Of a stretch of DNA of 38,228 nucleotides, positions 1 to 6,550 are shown piece after piece; positions within the stretch are counted from its first letter, which is position 1, and each line of letters begins with the position of its first letter. Both the position numbers and the translations under genes were made by a program. The notes under the pieces were generated by a model. That model was given only the letters and a program-made list of their open reading frames with translations, did no database searches and had not been told where the DNA came from. Source of the stretch: Xanthobacteraceae bacterium (GTDB lineage: Bacteria; Pseudomonadota; Alphaproteobacteria; Rhizobiales; Xanthobacteraceae); NCBI GenBank assembly GCA_025929595.1, contig JAICQA010000001.1, forward strand, positions 1 to 38,228, written 5' to 3'.

Positions 1-45
1 CTGTTAACCGGAGGGTTGCTGGTTCGAGTCCAGCCCGAGGAGCCA
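1..45 (+). tRNA. tRNA-Asn (GTT), 3' half only; likely attachment site
   Basis: The window starts in the anticodon loop (ctGTTaa, anticodon GTT). The T arm ctggttcgagtccag and an acceptor 3' strand ending in GAGGA, discriminator G and encoded CCA follow. The segment closely resembles the 3' half of E. coli tRNA-Asn. The 5' half lies outside the window. A leftward integrase begins its operon about 1.7 kb inside and reads toward this tRNA, so the tRNA 3' end is probably the prophage attachment core. No second copy of the segment is visible in the window, so the other att site must lie beyond the right end. Confidence 0.9.
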
Positions 46-112
46 GCCATTTCACAGAGGGAACGGGCCAAATCCAGCGATTCCAGCCCGAATTGTCGGC
101 GTGTTTCCGGTG

Positions 113-130
113 TCTCGATTTTTCTCGATT
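113..130. repeat. Tandem 8-bp direct repeat TCTCGATT beside the att site
   Basis: TCTCGATT occurs at 113-120 and again at 123-130, one helical turn apart, with a related inverted TTTTCGAGA near 149-157. It lies in the 115-bp non-coding gap between the tRNA and the HNH gene. Short repeats beside an attachment core can be integrase arm-binding sites; that role is inference. I see no clear terminator hairpin in this gap. Confidence 0.35.
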
Positions 131-160
131 CTTCCATAAATACCGTTGTTTTCGAGACGG

Positions 161-646
161 TCATGGTAGCAAGTTGGAAGCATGGGTCGGCAGGTACGAC
201 CAAGTCAGCCTCCTTCTGATCCGGCGAATCGTTTGCGCGCCGACGCGATAGCGAGCGGCCTGCGTTTGTGTAGGCTCGTTTGATGCGCGAATGGCGAGCA
301 CGTCATGCTCTGAAAGCTTTGACAGGTTGCTACTGCGTCCGATGGGCGCAGCCCGGCGTTGTTTTCGTTCCCGGTCGTTGACGTTGTCTTGGTGCGTTCC
401 GATGAACAGATGCGCTGGGTTGACGCATGTTGGGTTGTCGCAGTTGTGGCACACAAACATTCCGGCCGGGATGGCGCCGCGTTCGAACTGGTACGACCAT
501 CGGTGGGCCATGATGTTCACGCCGCCTGATGTCGTGAACTGGCCATACCCGCTACGAAACGTAGAAGCCGTCCAAAGCCAGCACCCCTGAGGGTGCGAAG
601 ACTTGTCTACTTTTGGCCAAAACCGAGTCGCTTCTGGTGTCTTCAT
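161..646 (-). CDS. HNH homing-type endonuclease with C-terminal DNA-binding helix
   Basis: A 161-residue protein with an HNH_3-type core. It carries the run CHNCDNPTCVNPAHLFIGT near residues 65-85, with paired CxxC/CxxxH metal ligands and the catalytic His-Asn-His pattern, after an N-terminal GCWLW...GYG segment typical of these nucleases. The C-terminal third (SEHDVLAIRAS onward) looks like a helix-turn-helix that would help site recognition. It sits just downstream of the integrase (10-bp gap) on the same strand, between integrase and tRNA. This is a common place for a selfish endonuclease carried as a passenger. No intron or intein is visible around it, so it would be a free-standing nuclease. 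Confidence 0.85.
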   Translation of the reverse strand: MKTPEATRFWPKVDKSSHPQGCWLWTASTFRSGYGQFTTSGGVNIMAHRWSYQFERGAIPAGMFVCHNCDNPTCVNPAHLFIGTHQDNVNDRERKQRRAAPIGRSSNLSKLSEHDVLAIRASNEPTQTQAARYRVGAQTIRRIRRRLTWSYLPTHASNLLP

Positions 647-656
647 TTCGGAAATA

Positions 657-1760
657 TTACTTGGAAGCCGTCGCCTTGTTCAGTGCTTTGACGGCCTGTT
701 GCGCCCGGATGTTCGCCGCGGCCTGGGCGTAGCGGCGCGTCGTGTTGATGTTCGCATGGCGCATCAGCGTCGCCGTTGCCTCGAGATCCCCGGTCGCGAC
801 CAGGACCGCCGTCCCGAACGAATGCCGCAGGTCGTAGGCGCGGACGTCGTCGGACAGCGGCCACGGCTTGGGCCGGGCCTTCGTCGCCTCCTGGGCCGTC
901 CAGGCGTCGCGCGCACGGTTCACGGCCCGGCGCCACGCGTACGCCAGCGAGCGCGTTGAGAAGGGCCCGAGCCCGCCCGCTTTCACCAGCGCCTTGAACG
1001 CGGCGGCGCCGGCCAGCGTTAGCGGCAACGTCGCGCCGATGACGCCGCGGCCCTTGATGCGCTGCGAGACGTAGACTTCCCGGGAGCGAAAGTTCAGGTG
1101 ATGGAGCTCGACGCGCTTCAGCATCGCTTGGGCCAGACCGGTTTCCCGCATGACCCGGAGACGATACTTTGCGAGGTTCGCCGGCGGGGCCTTCTTCTTC
1201 GGGTTGACCGGCCATGCGGTATCGGACATGCCGTCGAGAATCCGATCGATCAGGGCGTCTGGGATCGCGCGCGCGTCGTGGTACGTCACGGGCAGCACGT
1301 CGACATCGGCGGCCGGGTTTAGCGTCTGCCCATAGTTGGTTTTGTAGACCGCCCGCAAGGCGTGCAGCATGTTGTTCAGGTGCTTGGGGCTGAAGGGCTC
1401 GCCGTTCGGCCCCTTCGTCAACCAGGCAGCGCGTTGCGCGCGAATCTCTTTCGGCTCGATGCTTCCGCTCGCACGCGGGCCGAACACGTCGATCCAGTGG
1501 TCGAGCATCGCCTTCTGCTCGTTGCGGGCTCGGCCGTCGGGCACGGTCAGCAGATGATCGGCGCAGTCTTTCGCGAGGGTGCCGCGGCGCGCAGCTGGCG
1601 CGTCCAGCAGATCGCGGCGCTTCCGGATCAGTTGCTCGAGTGGCGTGCCGAGCGGATAGCGATGCTCTTTCCCGCGGACGATGATCCCGATGCCGTGCTT
1701 GTCGGCGTAGATGCCGGTGGCCAGCCGCGTACGCTTCGGCCGCGGGCGCGTCCGTGCCAT
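657..1760 (-). CDS. int: Tyrosine-family site-specific integrase
   Basis: A 367-residue phage integrase that would catalyse prophage integration and excision at the adjacent tRNA-Asn. It has an N-terminal arm/core-binding part (about 1-165) and a catalytic domain with YDLRHSFGT (R312), the second-His block LMRHANINTT (H335) and the nucleophile Y344 in RRYAQ. Two catalytic positions are non-canonical: the usual TGLRxxEL block reads TGLAQAML, with Ala210 where Arg I is expected, and the HxxR histidine is Tyr. From memory, related prophage integrases share this degenerate first box, so it need not be dead. It starts just after a 46-residue ORF in the leftward lysogeny operon. Confidence 0.95.
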   Translation of the reverse strand: MARTRPRPKRTRLATGIYADKHGIGIIVRGKEHRYPLGTPLEQLIRKRRDLLDAPAARRGTLAKDCADHLLTVPDGRARNEQKAMLDHWIDVFGPRASGSIEPKEIRAQRAAWLTKGPNGEPFSPKHLNNMLHALRAVYKTNYGQTLNPAADVDVLPVTYHDARAIPDALIDRILDGMSDTAWPVNPKKKAPPANLAKYRLRVMRETGLAQAMLKRVELHHLNFRSREVYVSQRIKGRGVIGATLPLTLAGAAAFKALVKAGGLGPFSTRSLAYAWRRAVNRARDAWTAQEATKARPKPWPLSDDVRAYDLRHSFGTAVLVATGDLEATATLMRHANINTTRRYAQAAANIRAQQAVKALNKATASK

Positions 1761-1764
1761 GCGT

Positions 1765-1905
1765 TTACTTCTTCGGGAAGGGTGTCACGGTCGCCGGCGT
1801 GGGCTCGATGCGGATTTCCAATCCTCCATCCGATCGATCGACGGTGATCTGTTCGCGCTTTGGTGGTTTCGGCGTGCGGGGCGGGCGCATCGGATGCACG
1901 GTCAT
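1765..1905 (-). CDS. Small basic/proline-rich protein (46 aa), unknown
   Basis: A short ORF that exactly fills the space between the exported-protein gene and the integrase. Its ATG overlaps the upstream TGA (ATGA) and its stop is followed four bases later by the integrase ATG. This arrangement supports real, translationally coupled expression. The N-terminal half is rich in Pro, Arg and Lys (MRPPRTPKPPK) and the rest is short beta-type sequence. I recognise no family. It could be a small partner of the integrase or simply a linker ORF. Confidence 0.5.
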   Translation of the reverse strand: MTVHPMRPPRTPKPPKREQITVDRSDGGLEIRIEPTPATVTPFPKK

Positions 1906-2276
1906 TTATTGTTGACCTTCAGATCGACGAGCTTCCAGCCCTGGCCTTCTCGTGCCACTTCACAGCGGTAGCTCGTGCGCAGCAGCGCGCCGAAGCCGTT
2001 CTGTGAATCGACATGCGAGGTGACGACGTAGACCGGATCCTCATTGGAAACGGCGGCGTCTAAGAAGGCTGGATGCTGCGCACTGCCCGGCGATCGAAGG
2101 GTGCGCTCGACGAATTGCGTGCACGCGGCGAAGGCGCCCGCTTGATCGTTGCGGGCCGTGCCGCCGAGCCATTCGACGAGCATCACGGCGGCGAGCACCA
2201 GCACAACCACGCCGACAGTTCCCGCACGTGAACGGAGTCCCGATGATTGATCGCGCACATTTTGCATGGTGGTCAT
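1902..2276 (-). CDS. Single-pass membrane or exported protein of a conserved small-domain family
   Basis: A 124-residue protein with a cytoplasmic N-terminus, one hydrophobic helix (about 18-38, VGVVVLVLAAVMLVEW) and an extracytoplasmic domain. The domain has the pattern CTQFVERTLRSPGSAQHP then YVVTSHVDSQNGFGALLRTSYRCEV. Small domains with CxxFV...L.SP...A and Y.V.S.VD.QN.FGA..R..Y.C are common in bacteria and their mobile elements; their function is unknown to me. The ATG at 2276 is preferred because GAGG lies six bases upstream. A GTG at 2351 would add 25 residues without a clear ribosome site. Its place in the lysogeny operon suggests a product made in the lysogen, perhaps a conversion or exclusion factor; that is inference. 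Confidence 0.65.
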   Translation of the reverse strand: MTTMQNVRDQSSGLRSRAGTVGVVVLVLAAVMLVEWLGGTARNDQAGAFAACTQFVERTLRSPGSAQHPAFLDAAVSNEDPVYVVTSHVDSQNGFGALLRTSYRCEVAREGQGWKLVDLKVNNK

Positions 2277-2536
2277 CGTTCGCCTCGCGACAGAATTCGC
2301 CCCGTGATCTCTCTTTCGTGATCGATTGCTCGGGCTGACCCAGCTTGTCACATCGCCGTTGCAAACTCGGCGCTACATGCGTAGAGTTGGCCTTCACCCG
2401 TCAGATGTACTGGTGACATTCAACGCCCCCTAGAAAGCACTCGGCCAATATATGGCTACCCGTCGGCGTTCCGTCGTCGTTCGCTTGTCTGCAGAAGACC
2501 ACGCGGCGTACCTGGTGTATCAGGAGCTGCCCGCGT

Positions 2537-2902
2537 TTATTCGTGCCTCGCTCCGCGCTTTGGTCGTTTCGTTGCACCGGTCCTTCGGTCGGGCGCGGCC
2601 TCCTTCATTACGTTCAGGAACGACGCCCGCAAATCGTCCGTCGGCAGGGCGTTAAACGCCGCGACAACTTCCGATGGCTCACCCGCCGAATCTTGATGCG
2701 CGACGAGATCGAAGAGGGTGCGCCCGAAGAAGCGAGCCCAGCGATCCAGTGTGTCGATGTCGATCGACAGATCGCCCTTCTCCCACTTGCCCACGGTGGT
2801 CTGGTGCGTCCCAGTCACCTGGCCGAGTCGCTCTTGGGACACCTTGTTCTGGTCGCGCCATTTCCGAATGCGCTGCCGCGCCAGTTGCTCGAGTTCTCCC
2901 AT
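2537..2902 (-). CDS. XRE-family repressor (CI-like)
   Basis: A 121-residue DNA-binding protein with an N-terminal XRE helix-turn-helix (KVSQERLGQVTGTHQTTVGKWEKG, about residues 19-42) and an alpha-helical C-terminal part with a basic tail. It lacks the LexA-type serine peptidase domain, so it would not self-cleave in the SOS response. It is transcribed away from the Cro-like gene across a 94-bp control region, the standard layout of a lysogeny switch. The ATG at 2902 fits the start of the domain; a GTG at 2923 would add seven residues. It probably represses the rightward early operon and heads the leftward integrase operon. Confidence 0.85.
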   Translation of the reverse strand: MGELEQLARQRIRKWRDQNKVSQERLGQVTGTHQTTVGKWEKGDLSIDIDTLDRWARFFGRTLFDLVAHQDSAGEPSEVVAAFNALPTDDLRASFLNVMKEAAPDRRTGATKRPKRGARHE

Positions 2903-2926
2903 GCGTGGCAGTGTTAATAGCACATC

Positions 2927-2984
2927 AAGCCATATAGATTAGTAATACAAGCGAAATAGGTTGACATGCAAAGCCAGATGGCTT
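2927..2984. promoter_or_regulatory. Lysogeny-switch operators: AAGCCA half-site and AAGCCA-GA-TGGCTT palindrome
   Basis: A perfect 14-bp dyad, AAGCCA GA TGGCTT, spans 2971-2984. It lies inside the spacer of the rightward promoter, where a bound dimer would block polymerase. The same half-site AAGCCA recurs at 2927-2932 on the repressor side. The position between divergent repressor and Cro-like genes makes these the best operator candidates. Which of the two proteins binds is not shown by the sequence. Confidence 0.7.
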
Positions 2985-2989
2985 TATCG
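2961..2989 (+). promoter_or_regulatory. Rightward early promoter
   Basis: A consensus -35 box TTGACA (2961-2966) is followed by a 17-bp spacer and a weak -10 box TTATCG (2984-2989); TTTATC one base earlier is an alternative. The spacer contains the palindromic operator. Transcription would start about 7 bases downstream, almost at the ATG at 2997, so the first message could be leaderless. Confidence 0.65.
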
Positions 2990-2996
2990 TGTCGCC

Positions 2997-3218
2997 ATGT
3001 TGCTTGCCAATACGCCCCTGGCGAAGTGGATGGACGCCACGGGTCGCACGACGTCCGGCTTGGCCCGCGAGCTGGGTGAAAGCCGCCTCCGGATTCAGCA
3101 TTACGTGCATCGTCGGGCGTTCCCCCAAGGGCCCCTGCTGATCAAGCTGATTAACCTCACCGGCTTGGAAGCGGTCGATTTCCTGCCGAAGAAGGCGCGA
3201 CGGAAGAAGGCGGCCTAA
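2997..3218 (+). CDS. Cro-like helix-turn-helix protein
   Basis: A 73-residue protein with a helix-turn-helix (TTSGLARELGESRLRIQHYV, about residues 18-37) and a very basic tail (KKARRKKAA). It is the first rightward gene and is divergent from the CI-like repressor, the position of cro. The ATG at 2997 is chosen because an upstream TTG in frame at 2961 is itself the -35 box of the promoter. No Shine-Dalgarno is seen, in keeping with a leaderless start. It probably binds the same palindrome and opposes the repressor. Confidence 0.75.
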   Translation: MLLANTPLAKWMDATGRTTSGLARELGESRLRIQHYVHRRAFPQGPLLIKLINLTGLEAVDFLPKKARRKKAA

Positions 3219-3219
3219 C

Positions 3220-3510
3220 GTGGCCGTCTCCCCTGACCAGAACCGCCAAGCGTCGCATCGAGCGCCGGTAGCGGGCGCGGTGCAGCCGGTACAAGACCCG
3301 ATCGGCGCGGGCGACGGCGAGCAGCTGCGTGAGCTCAGTGCGGCCGAGGCTGCGACGGTGTTCTTCCGGGAGTTCGATCGGATCATCCGCAACAAGCGCG
3401 TCCTTGAAAGTGCTCAGTTGTCCCATGGCTCAGATGGTGTCCTGCGGGCACCGTCGCGGGAACGGGACGGCGCACACGAAAGTTGCCACGAAACGGAGCC
3501 GCGCCGATGA
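3220..3510 (+). CDS. Small hypothetical early protein (96 aa)
   Basis: It starts with GTG one base after the Cro-like stop and ends in an ATGA overlap with the CII-like gene. The position supports it more than the sequence does. The middle (EQLRELSAAEAATVFFREFDRIIRNKR) looks helical; the ends are low-complexity and hydrophilic. No family recognised. It may be a small regulator. Confidence 0.5.
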   Translation: MAVSPDQNRQASHRAPVAGAVQPVQDPIGAGDGEQLRELSAAEAATVFFREFDRIIRNKRVLESAQLSHGSDGVLRAPSRERDGAHESCHETEPRR

Positions 3511-3929
3511 CCCTCGTCGCAGCCGTGCGCAGTCTTGTGCATGACGGGCCCCGCCCACCGAAAGCGATCGCCGATGACGCCGGGGTCGGCTACGCCTACC
3601 TGCTGAAAGCGGCGGACGACGCGCAACCCGATGTGCAGTTTCAGGCCCGCTGGATCGGGCCGGTGACGCGCGCGGCGGGCAACTGCGTGCTCATCCAGTA
3701 CTTGGCGAAGGAGTGCGGCGGCGTGTTCTTCCAGCCGCGTCGCTGCAGCTCCAATACCTCGCACACCGCCCGGACGTTGAAGGAATTCTCCGATTACCTG
3801 GCGACGTACGCGCAGCACGAAGACAAAGGCTTCACCAAGTTCGAAGTCGAGGAGATCGAGCAGGAGGCGCACGACGTCATCAGCGCCCTGCTCTGCCAGA
3901 TCGACAAGTTGAAAGCGGACGCGCGATGA
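3507..3929 (+). CDS. Phage regulatory protein, CII/CP76-like
   Basis: A 140-residue protein resembling the CP76-type CII regulators of P2-like and other prophages. It has an N-terminal helix-turn-helix region (PKAIADDAGVGYAYLLKAADD), then a segment ending NCVLIQYLAKECGGVF, which matches the family pattern of a residue run before an L...LA.E.GG motif, and a long helical C-terminus. In such phages it helps set up lysogeny or regulates early transcription. The start is the ATG in the ATGA overlap; a TTG at 3483 is less likely. The gene order repressor, Cro-like, CII-like supports the call. Confidence 0.7.
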   Translation: MTLVAAVRSLVHDGPRPPKAIADDAGVGYAYLLKAADDAQPDVQFQARWIGPVTRAAGNCVLIQYLAKECGGVFFQPRRCSSNTSHTARTLKEFSDYLATYAQHEDKGFTKFEVEEIEQEAHDVISALLCQIDKLKADAR

Positions 3930-4171
3930 AGCCGACCCTGCGACTCGATACGTGCGGCGACTGGCTGACGCTGCAGCAGTACAGCGATTGGCGCGGTGAA
4001 GCCCCGAAGACGGTCTATGCGCAGATCAAGCGCGCGACCTGCTTTGTGATGCCGGCGACGTTGAAGCCGTTGCGTTGGCGGCGATCGGATTGTGAGAAGG
4101 CCATGGGAAACGCGGACGCCTTGAAAGATCGGCAGCGGCGCGCGAGTGCGCAGTTCAGAGCCGCCAGCTAG
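3926..4171 (+). CDS. AlpA/excisionase-like DNA-binding protein
   Basis: An 81-residue protein starting in an ATGA overlap with the CII-like gene. The pattern DWLTLQQYSDWRGEAPKTVY followed by a WRRSDCEKAM block is that of a small winged-helix of the AlpA/excisionase (MerR-like) type, in which the first helices read DNA and a beta wing follows. It could be the excisionase partner of the integrase or an activator. It is separated from int by the regulatory region, which is usual for xis-like genes in some prophages. The assignment to excision rather than regulation is open. Confidence 0.55.
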   Translation: MKPTLRLDTCGDWLTLQQYSDWRGEAPKTVYAQIKRATCFVMPATLKPLRWRRSDCEKAMGNADALKDRQRRASAQFRAAS

Positions 4172-4906
4172 ATGAGCCACGACATGATGACTCCCTCTCA
4201 ACGTGAATTCGGTAAATCGGTGCTGTTGTTCGTGGTGGGCGTGTTCTCACTGGCGCTCGTCCTCGGCTGTTCGGATGTAAGGACGCCGACAGGCCCCTCG
4301 GTGGCGCCGGTTGCGTCGAGCGCGATTGTGACTCCGGTTGCCGCTGAACCTGTTCCGGCGCCCACGCCATCACCCGCGCCGCCGATCGCTGCTACGCCGA
4401 CCCCGTCGGCGCCAGCGATCCCCGCGCGTCCCTTCGCCCGCACGGATTGCGACTACAGCAACCTGTCAGCGGTCCGGTGCTACAACCCGAGCGACCAGAC
4501 GATCGTGTTGAGCGCCGGCGTCATCGTGAGCGGTGCCGCGGGATGCAATCTGAACTGGGCAGGGAAGCACGAGAACGTCGTCATTCCGCCGCGATCGAAC
4601 GGCTACTTTACGTTGCCGGGTCCGACCTGCGCGGTCTATCAGTTGGACTTCTTCTTCGGCGCGACCGTTGGCCGCTGCCTGAATCCTGACTTCACCGCCG
4701 AGCGGACGTATGCCAGCACGACGGGATGCGCGCCGCCTCCACCGCCGCCGCCCGTCTGTATCGATCCGGCGTGGGGACCATGGATCAACGTCGTCACGCC
4801 AGCGCAGATCAGGACGCACCCCGGCCCGAAGTGTAGGCAGGAACAGCGGACGCGCACCCTGTGCAACGGCACGGTGGAATCTGAGACGCGGACGGTGTGT
4901 CAGTGA
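4172..4906 (+). CDS. Outer-envelope lipoprotein with Pro-rich linker and Cys/Trp/Arg tail
   Basis: A 244-residue lipoprotein. A signal peptide (hydrophobic 17-31) ends in the lipobox VLGC with Cys33 as the lipidation site. Residues about 40-85 form a Pro/Ala/Thr linker. A Cys-containing globular domain follows (about 90-188), then a Pro run (PPPPPPP) and a tail with WGPW, Cys residues and the Arg ladder CRQEQRTRTLC, which recalls a thrombospondin type-1 repeat. Lipoproteins made from phage early regions are often exclusion factors that block superinfecting phage at the surface. That role is inference; no lipoprotein of this composition is familiar to me from characterised phages. Confidence 0.75.
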   Translation: MSHDMMTPSQREFGKSVLLFVVGVFSLALVLGCSDVRTPTGPSVAPVASSAIVTPVAAEPVPAPTPSPAPPIAATPTPSAPAIPARPFARTDCDYSNLSAVRCYNPSDQTIVLSAGVIVSGAAGCNLNWAGKHENVVIPPRSNGYFTLPGPTCAVYQLDFFFGATVGRCLNPDFTAERTYASTTGCAPPPPPPPVCIDPAWGPWINVVTPAQIRTHPGPKCRQEQRTRTLCNGTVESETRTVCQ

Positions 4907-5202
4907 GCGAGCAGCACACCCCCGGCCCGTGTAAGTGGGACGACGATGGGTTCACGTCTCTGTCGGCGATTGGCAGCGAAGTCATTACGTATGCGCCATA
5001 TGAAAACAGCTGGTTGTCGTTTGGTCCGCACCGGGAAGCCAACGCGCGTCTGATTGCCTCCGCGCCTGATCTGCTGGCTGCGCTGAAGGCGATGGTAGCC
5101 AGCTACCACGGGCTGCGCGACATGCTGACGAACGGCGTGGTTCTCGACAAGTTGAACGCCGCCGAAGCCGCTATCGCCAAAGCGGAGGGGAAACAGCCAT
5201 GA
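4903..5202 (+). CDS. Conserved phage hypothetical protein (HTPGPW/ANARLIASAPDLL type)
   Basis: A 99-residue protein starting with GTG in a GTGA overlap with the lipoprotein stop. It has the N-terminal HTPGP..W segment and the ANARLIASAPDLLAALKAMV block seen in many proteobacterial phage proteins of unknown function, then a helical C-terminus. An in-frame GTG at 4897 is an alternative start. The C-terminal AEAAIAKAEG is echoed in the gene at 15184, so the phage may carry two related small proteins. Confidence 0.7.
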   Translation: MSEQHTPGPCKWDDDGFTSLSAIGSEVITYAPYENSWLSFGPHREANARLIASAPDLLAALKAMVASYHGLRDMLTNGVVLDKLNAAEAAIAKAEGKQP

Positions 5203-5309
5203 CGATCCCCTGGCTGTTCTTCGCGAAGTGGTTCTTCGGGGTACTGGCGATCCGCTACGCCGTGAATCAGGGCTGGCTGATCTTCGACGAACGACAGGCA
5301 GAAAAGTAA
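5199..5309 (+). CDS. Small membrane protein (36 aa)
   Basis: A 36-residue ORF starting in an ATGA overlap. Most of its length is one hydrophobic aromatic helix (PWLFFAKWFFGVLAIRYAV), followed by a charged end. Probably an inner-membrane peptide. The overlap and the hairpin directly after its stop support a real gene end. Function unknown. Confidence 0.5.
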   Translation: MTIPWLFFAKWFFGVLAIRYAVNQGWLIFDERQAEK

Positions 5310-5311
5310 AA

Positions 5312-5334
5312 GCCCGCGACTGCGAATCGCGGGC
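5312..5334 (+). terminator. GC-rich hairpin after the first early gene block
   Basis: A perfect 8-bp stem GCCCGCGA / TCGCGGGC with a 7-base loop lies three bases after the small membrane gene, in the only real gap (55 bp) in this part of the operon. It is not followed by a T run, so it could be a weak terminator, a processing or attenuation site, or an antitermination target. Confidence 0.45.
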
Positions 5335-5364
5335 CGGTAGATCAACGAAAGGTAGGTTTCGTCA

Positions 5365-5799
5365 ATGTCGAGAGTAGCAGAGTCACTAATGGGACAGCAA
5401 CAGAGCACGGGCTGGATGTCTGGACCGTTGCCGAGCCAGCTGGAACAGATCGCCCTCAAGGTGTTCAGCCGTCAGTATCCGATGGCGGCCTGGTCTGACC
5501 CGGTGTTCAGTGCGGAGCGGAACGATGCGCGCCGGTTCGTGCTGCACGTGCGCGAAGACTTTCAGGCGCTGGACGCCTGGACGATCGAGGACGCCCATGA
5601 GCGGCTGACAGACAGGATGCTGCCGCTCGCGTTTGGCGCTCGCCGGATCGGGCCGACACTCCGTCAGGAAGTCGTGGACTACTGCGAGTGCTTCATTGCG
5701 GATTTCTGGGGCGCACTCGGCCGGCGGTTGATCTTCCCCGCCGAGATCGAAAAGAACACGCGCGACTGCGAACGGGAGGATGCCCGTGGCCGTCGCTAA
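5365..5799 (+). CDS. Hypothetical early protein (144 aa)
   Basis: Starts after a purine-rich GGTAGG site and overlaps the next gene. It contains a segment WTIEDAHERLTDRMLPLAFGARR and a later Cys-containing helix. It lies immediately before the ERF recombinase, so it may be an accessory of recombination. No family recognised. Confidence 0.6.
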   Translation: MSRVAESLMGQQQSTGWMSGPLPSQLEQIALKVFSRQYPMAAWSDPVFSAERNDARRFVLHVREDFQALDAWTIEDAHERLTDRMLPLAFGARRIGPTLRQEVVDYCECFIADFWGALGRRLIFPAEIEKNTRDCEREDARGRR

Positions 5800-6550
5800 C
5801 GCGGTCAAAGACGTGGCGCTCGTTCCGGCGCCGACGTCCGATCCGGCCCTGTCGATGATCGAGCGGTTCGCCGCCGATCCAGCCTTCGACGTCGCGAAAC
5901 TGCAGGCGTTGATGGACATGCGCGAGCGGGAAATGAAGCGAGTCGCCGAGCAGGACTTCAACCAGGCGATGAACCGCGCACAGAAGCGGATGCGCCCGAT
6001 CGACGCCGATTCAAATAATCCGCAGACGAAGAGCAAGTACGCCAGCTACAAGGCGCTTGATCTGGCGCTTCGGCCGATCTACACCGACGAGGGCTTCGGC
6101 TTGTCGTTCGACACCGCTGATAGTCCACTGCCGGCGCATGTCCGCGTCCTGTGCTACGTGACGCAGGCGGCCGGGCACGCGCGCACCTACCGGGTCGACA
6201 TGCCCGCCGATGGCAAGGGTGCCAAGGGCGGCGATGTGATGACGCTGACGCACGCCGCCGGCGCGGCCATGTCCTACGGGATGCGCTACTTGCTGAAGAT
6301 GATCTTCAACATCGCCGTCGGCGAAGAGGATCGCGACGGCAACCAAGTGCGCGAAGAAGTCGCCGCGCCGGCCGGTTTCCAAGACTGGTTCTTGGACATG
6401 GACGCGTCACTGGCCACGTCAGATTGGAAGCAATGGTCTGACGCGTGGAACAAGTCCAAGCCCGAACACCGCGGCCATCTGGCGAAGACGAACCCCGGAA
6501 AGATTGACGAGTGGAAGCGCAAGGCGAAGGCGAACGGGTTGCCGAAATGA
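5786..6550 (+). CDS. ERF-family single-strand annealing recombinase
   Basis: A protein of about 254 residues with the ERF core: KYASYKALDLALRPIYTDEGFGLSF, then a beta strand pair (VRVLCYVTQAAGHARTYRV) and LTHAAGAAMSYGMRYLLKMIFNI. ERF proteins anneal complementary single strands, as lambda Beta does, for genome circularisation and recombination-dependent replication. GTG at 5786 is preferred because GGGAGG (5774-5779) lies six bases upstream; the ATG at 5780 abuts that site. It works with the nuclease gene that follows by an ATGA overlap. Confidence 0.88.
   Translation: MAVANAVKDVALVPAPTSDPALSMIERFAADPAFDVAKLQALMDMREREMKRVAEQDFNQAMNRAQKRMRPIDADSNNPQTKSKYASYKALDLALRPIYTDEGFGLSFDTADSPLPAHVRVLCYVTQAAGHARTYRVDMPADGKGAKGGDVMTLTHAAGAAMSYGMRYLLKMIFNIAVGEEDRDGNQVREEVAAPAGFQDWFLDMDASLATSDWKQWSDAWNKSKPEHRGHLAKTNPGKIDEWKRKAKANGLPK

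Noticed and set aside
161..646. HNH gene as part of an intron or intein
   Set aside because: It is a separate ORF between integrase and tRNA; neither neighbour is interrupted.
2452..2655. Rightward 67-codon ORF beginning MATRRRSVVVRLSAED
   Set aside because: It overlaps the repressor gene on the other strand by more than half, has no ribosome site or coupled neighbour, and its end is low-complexity. The gap 2277-2536 otherwise shows nothing clear.
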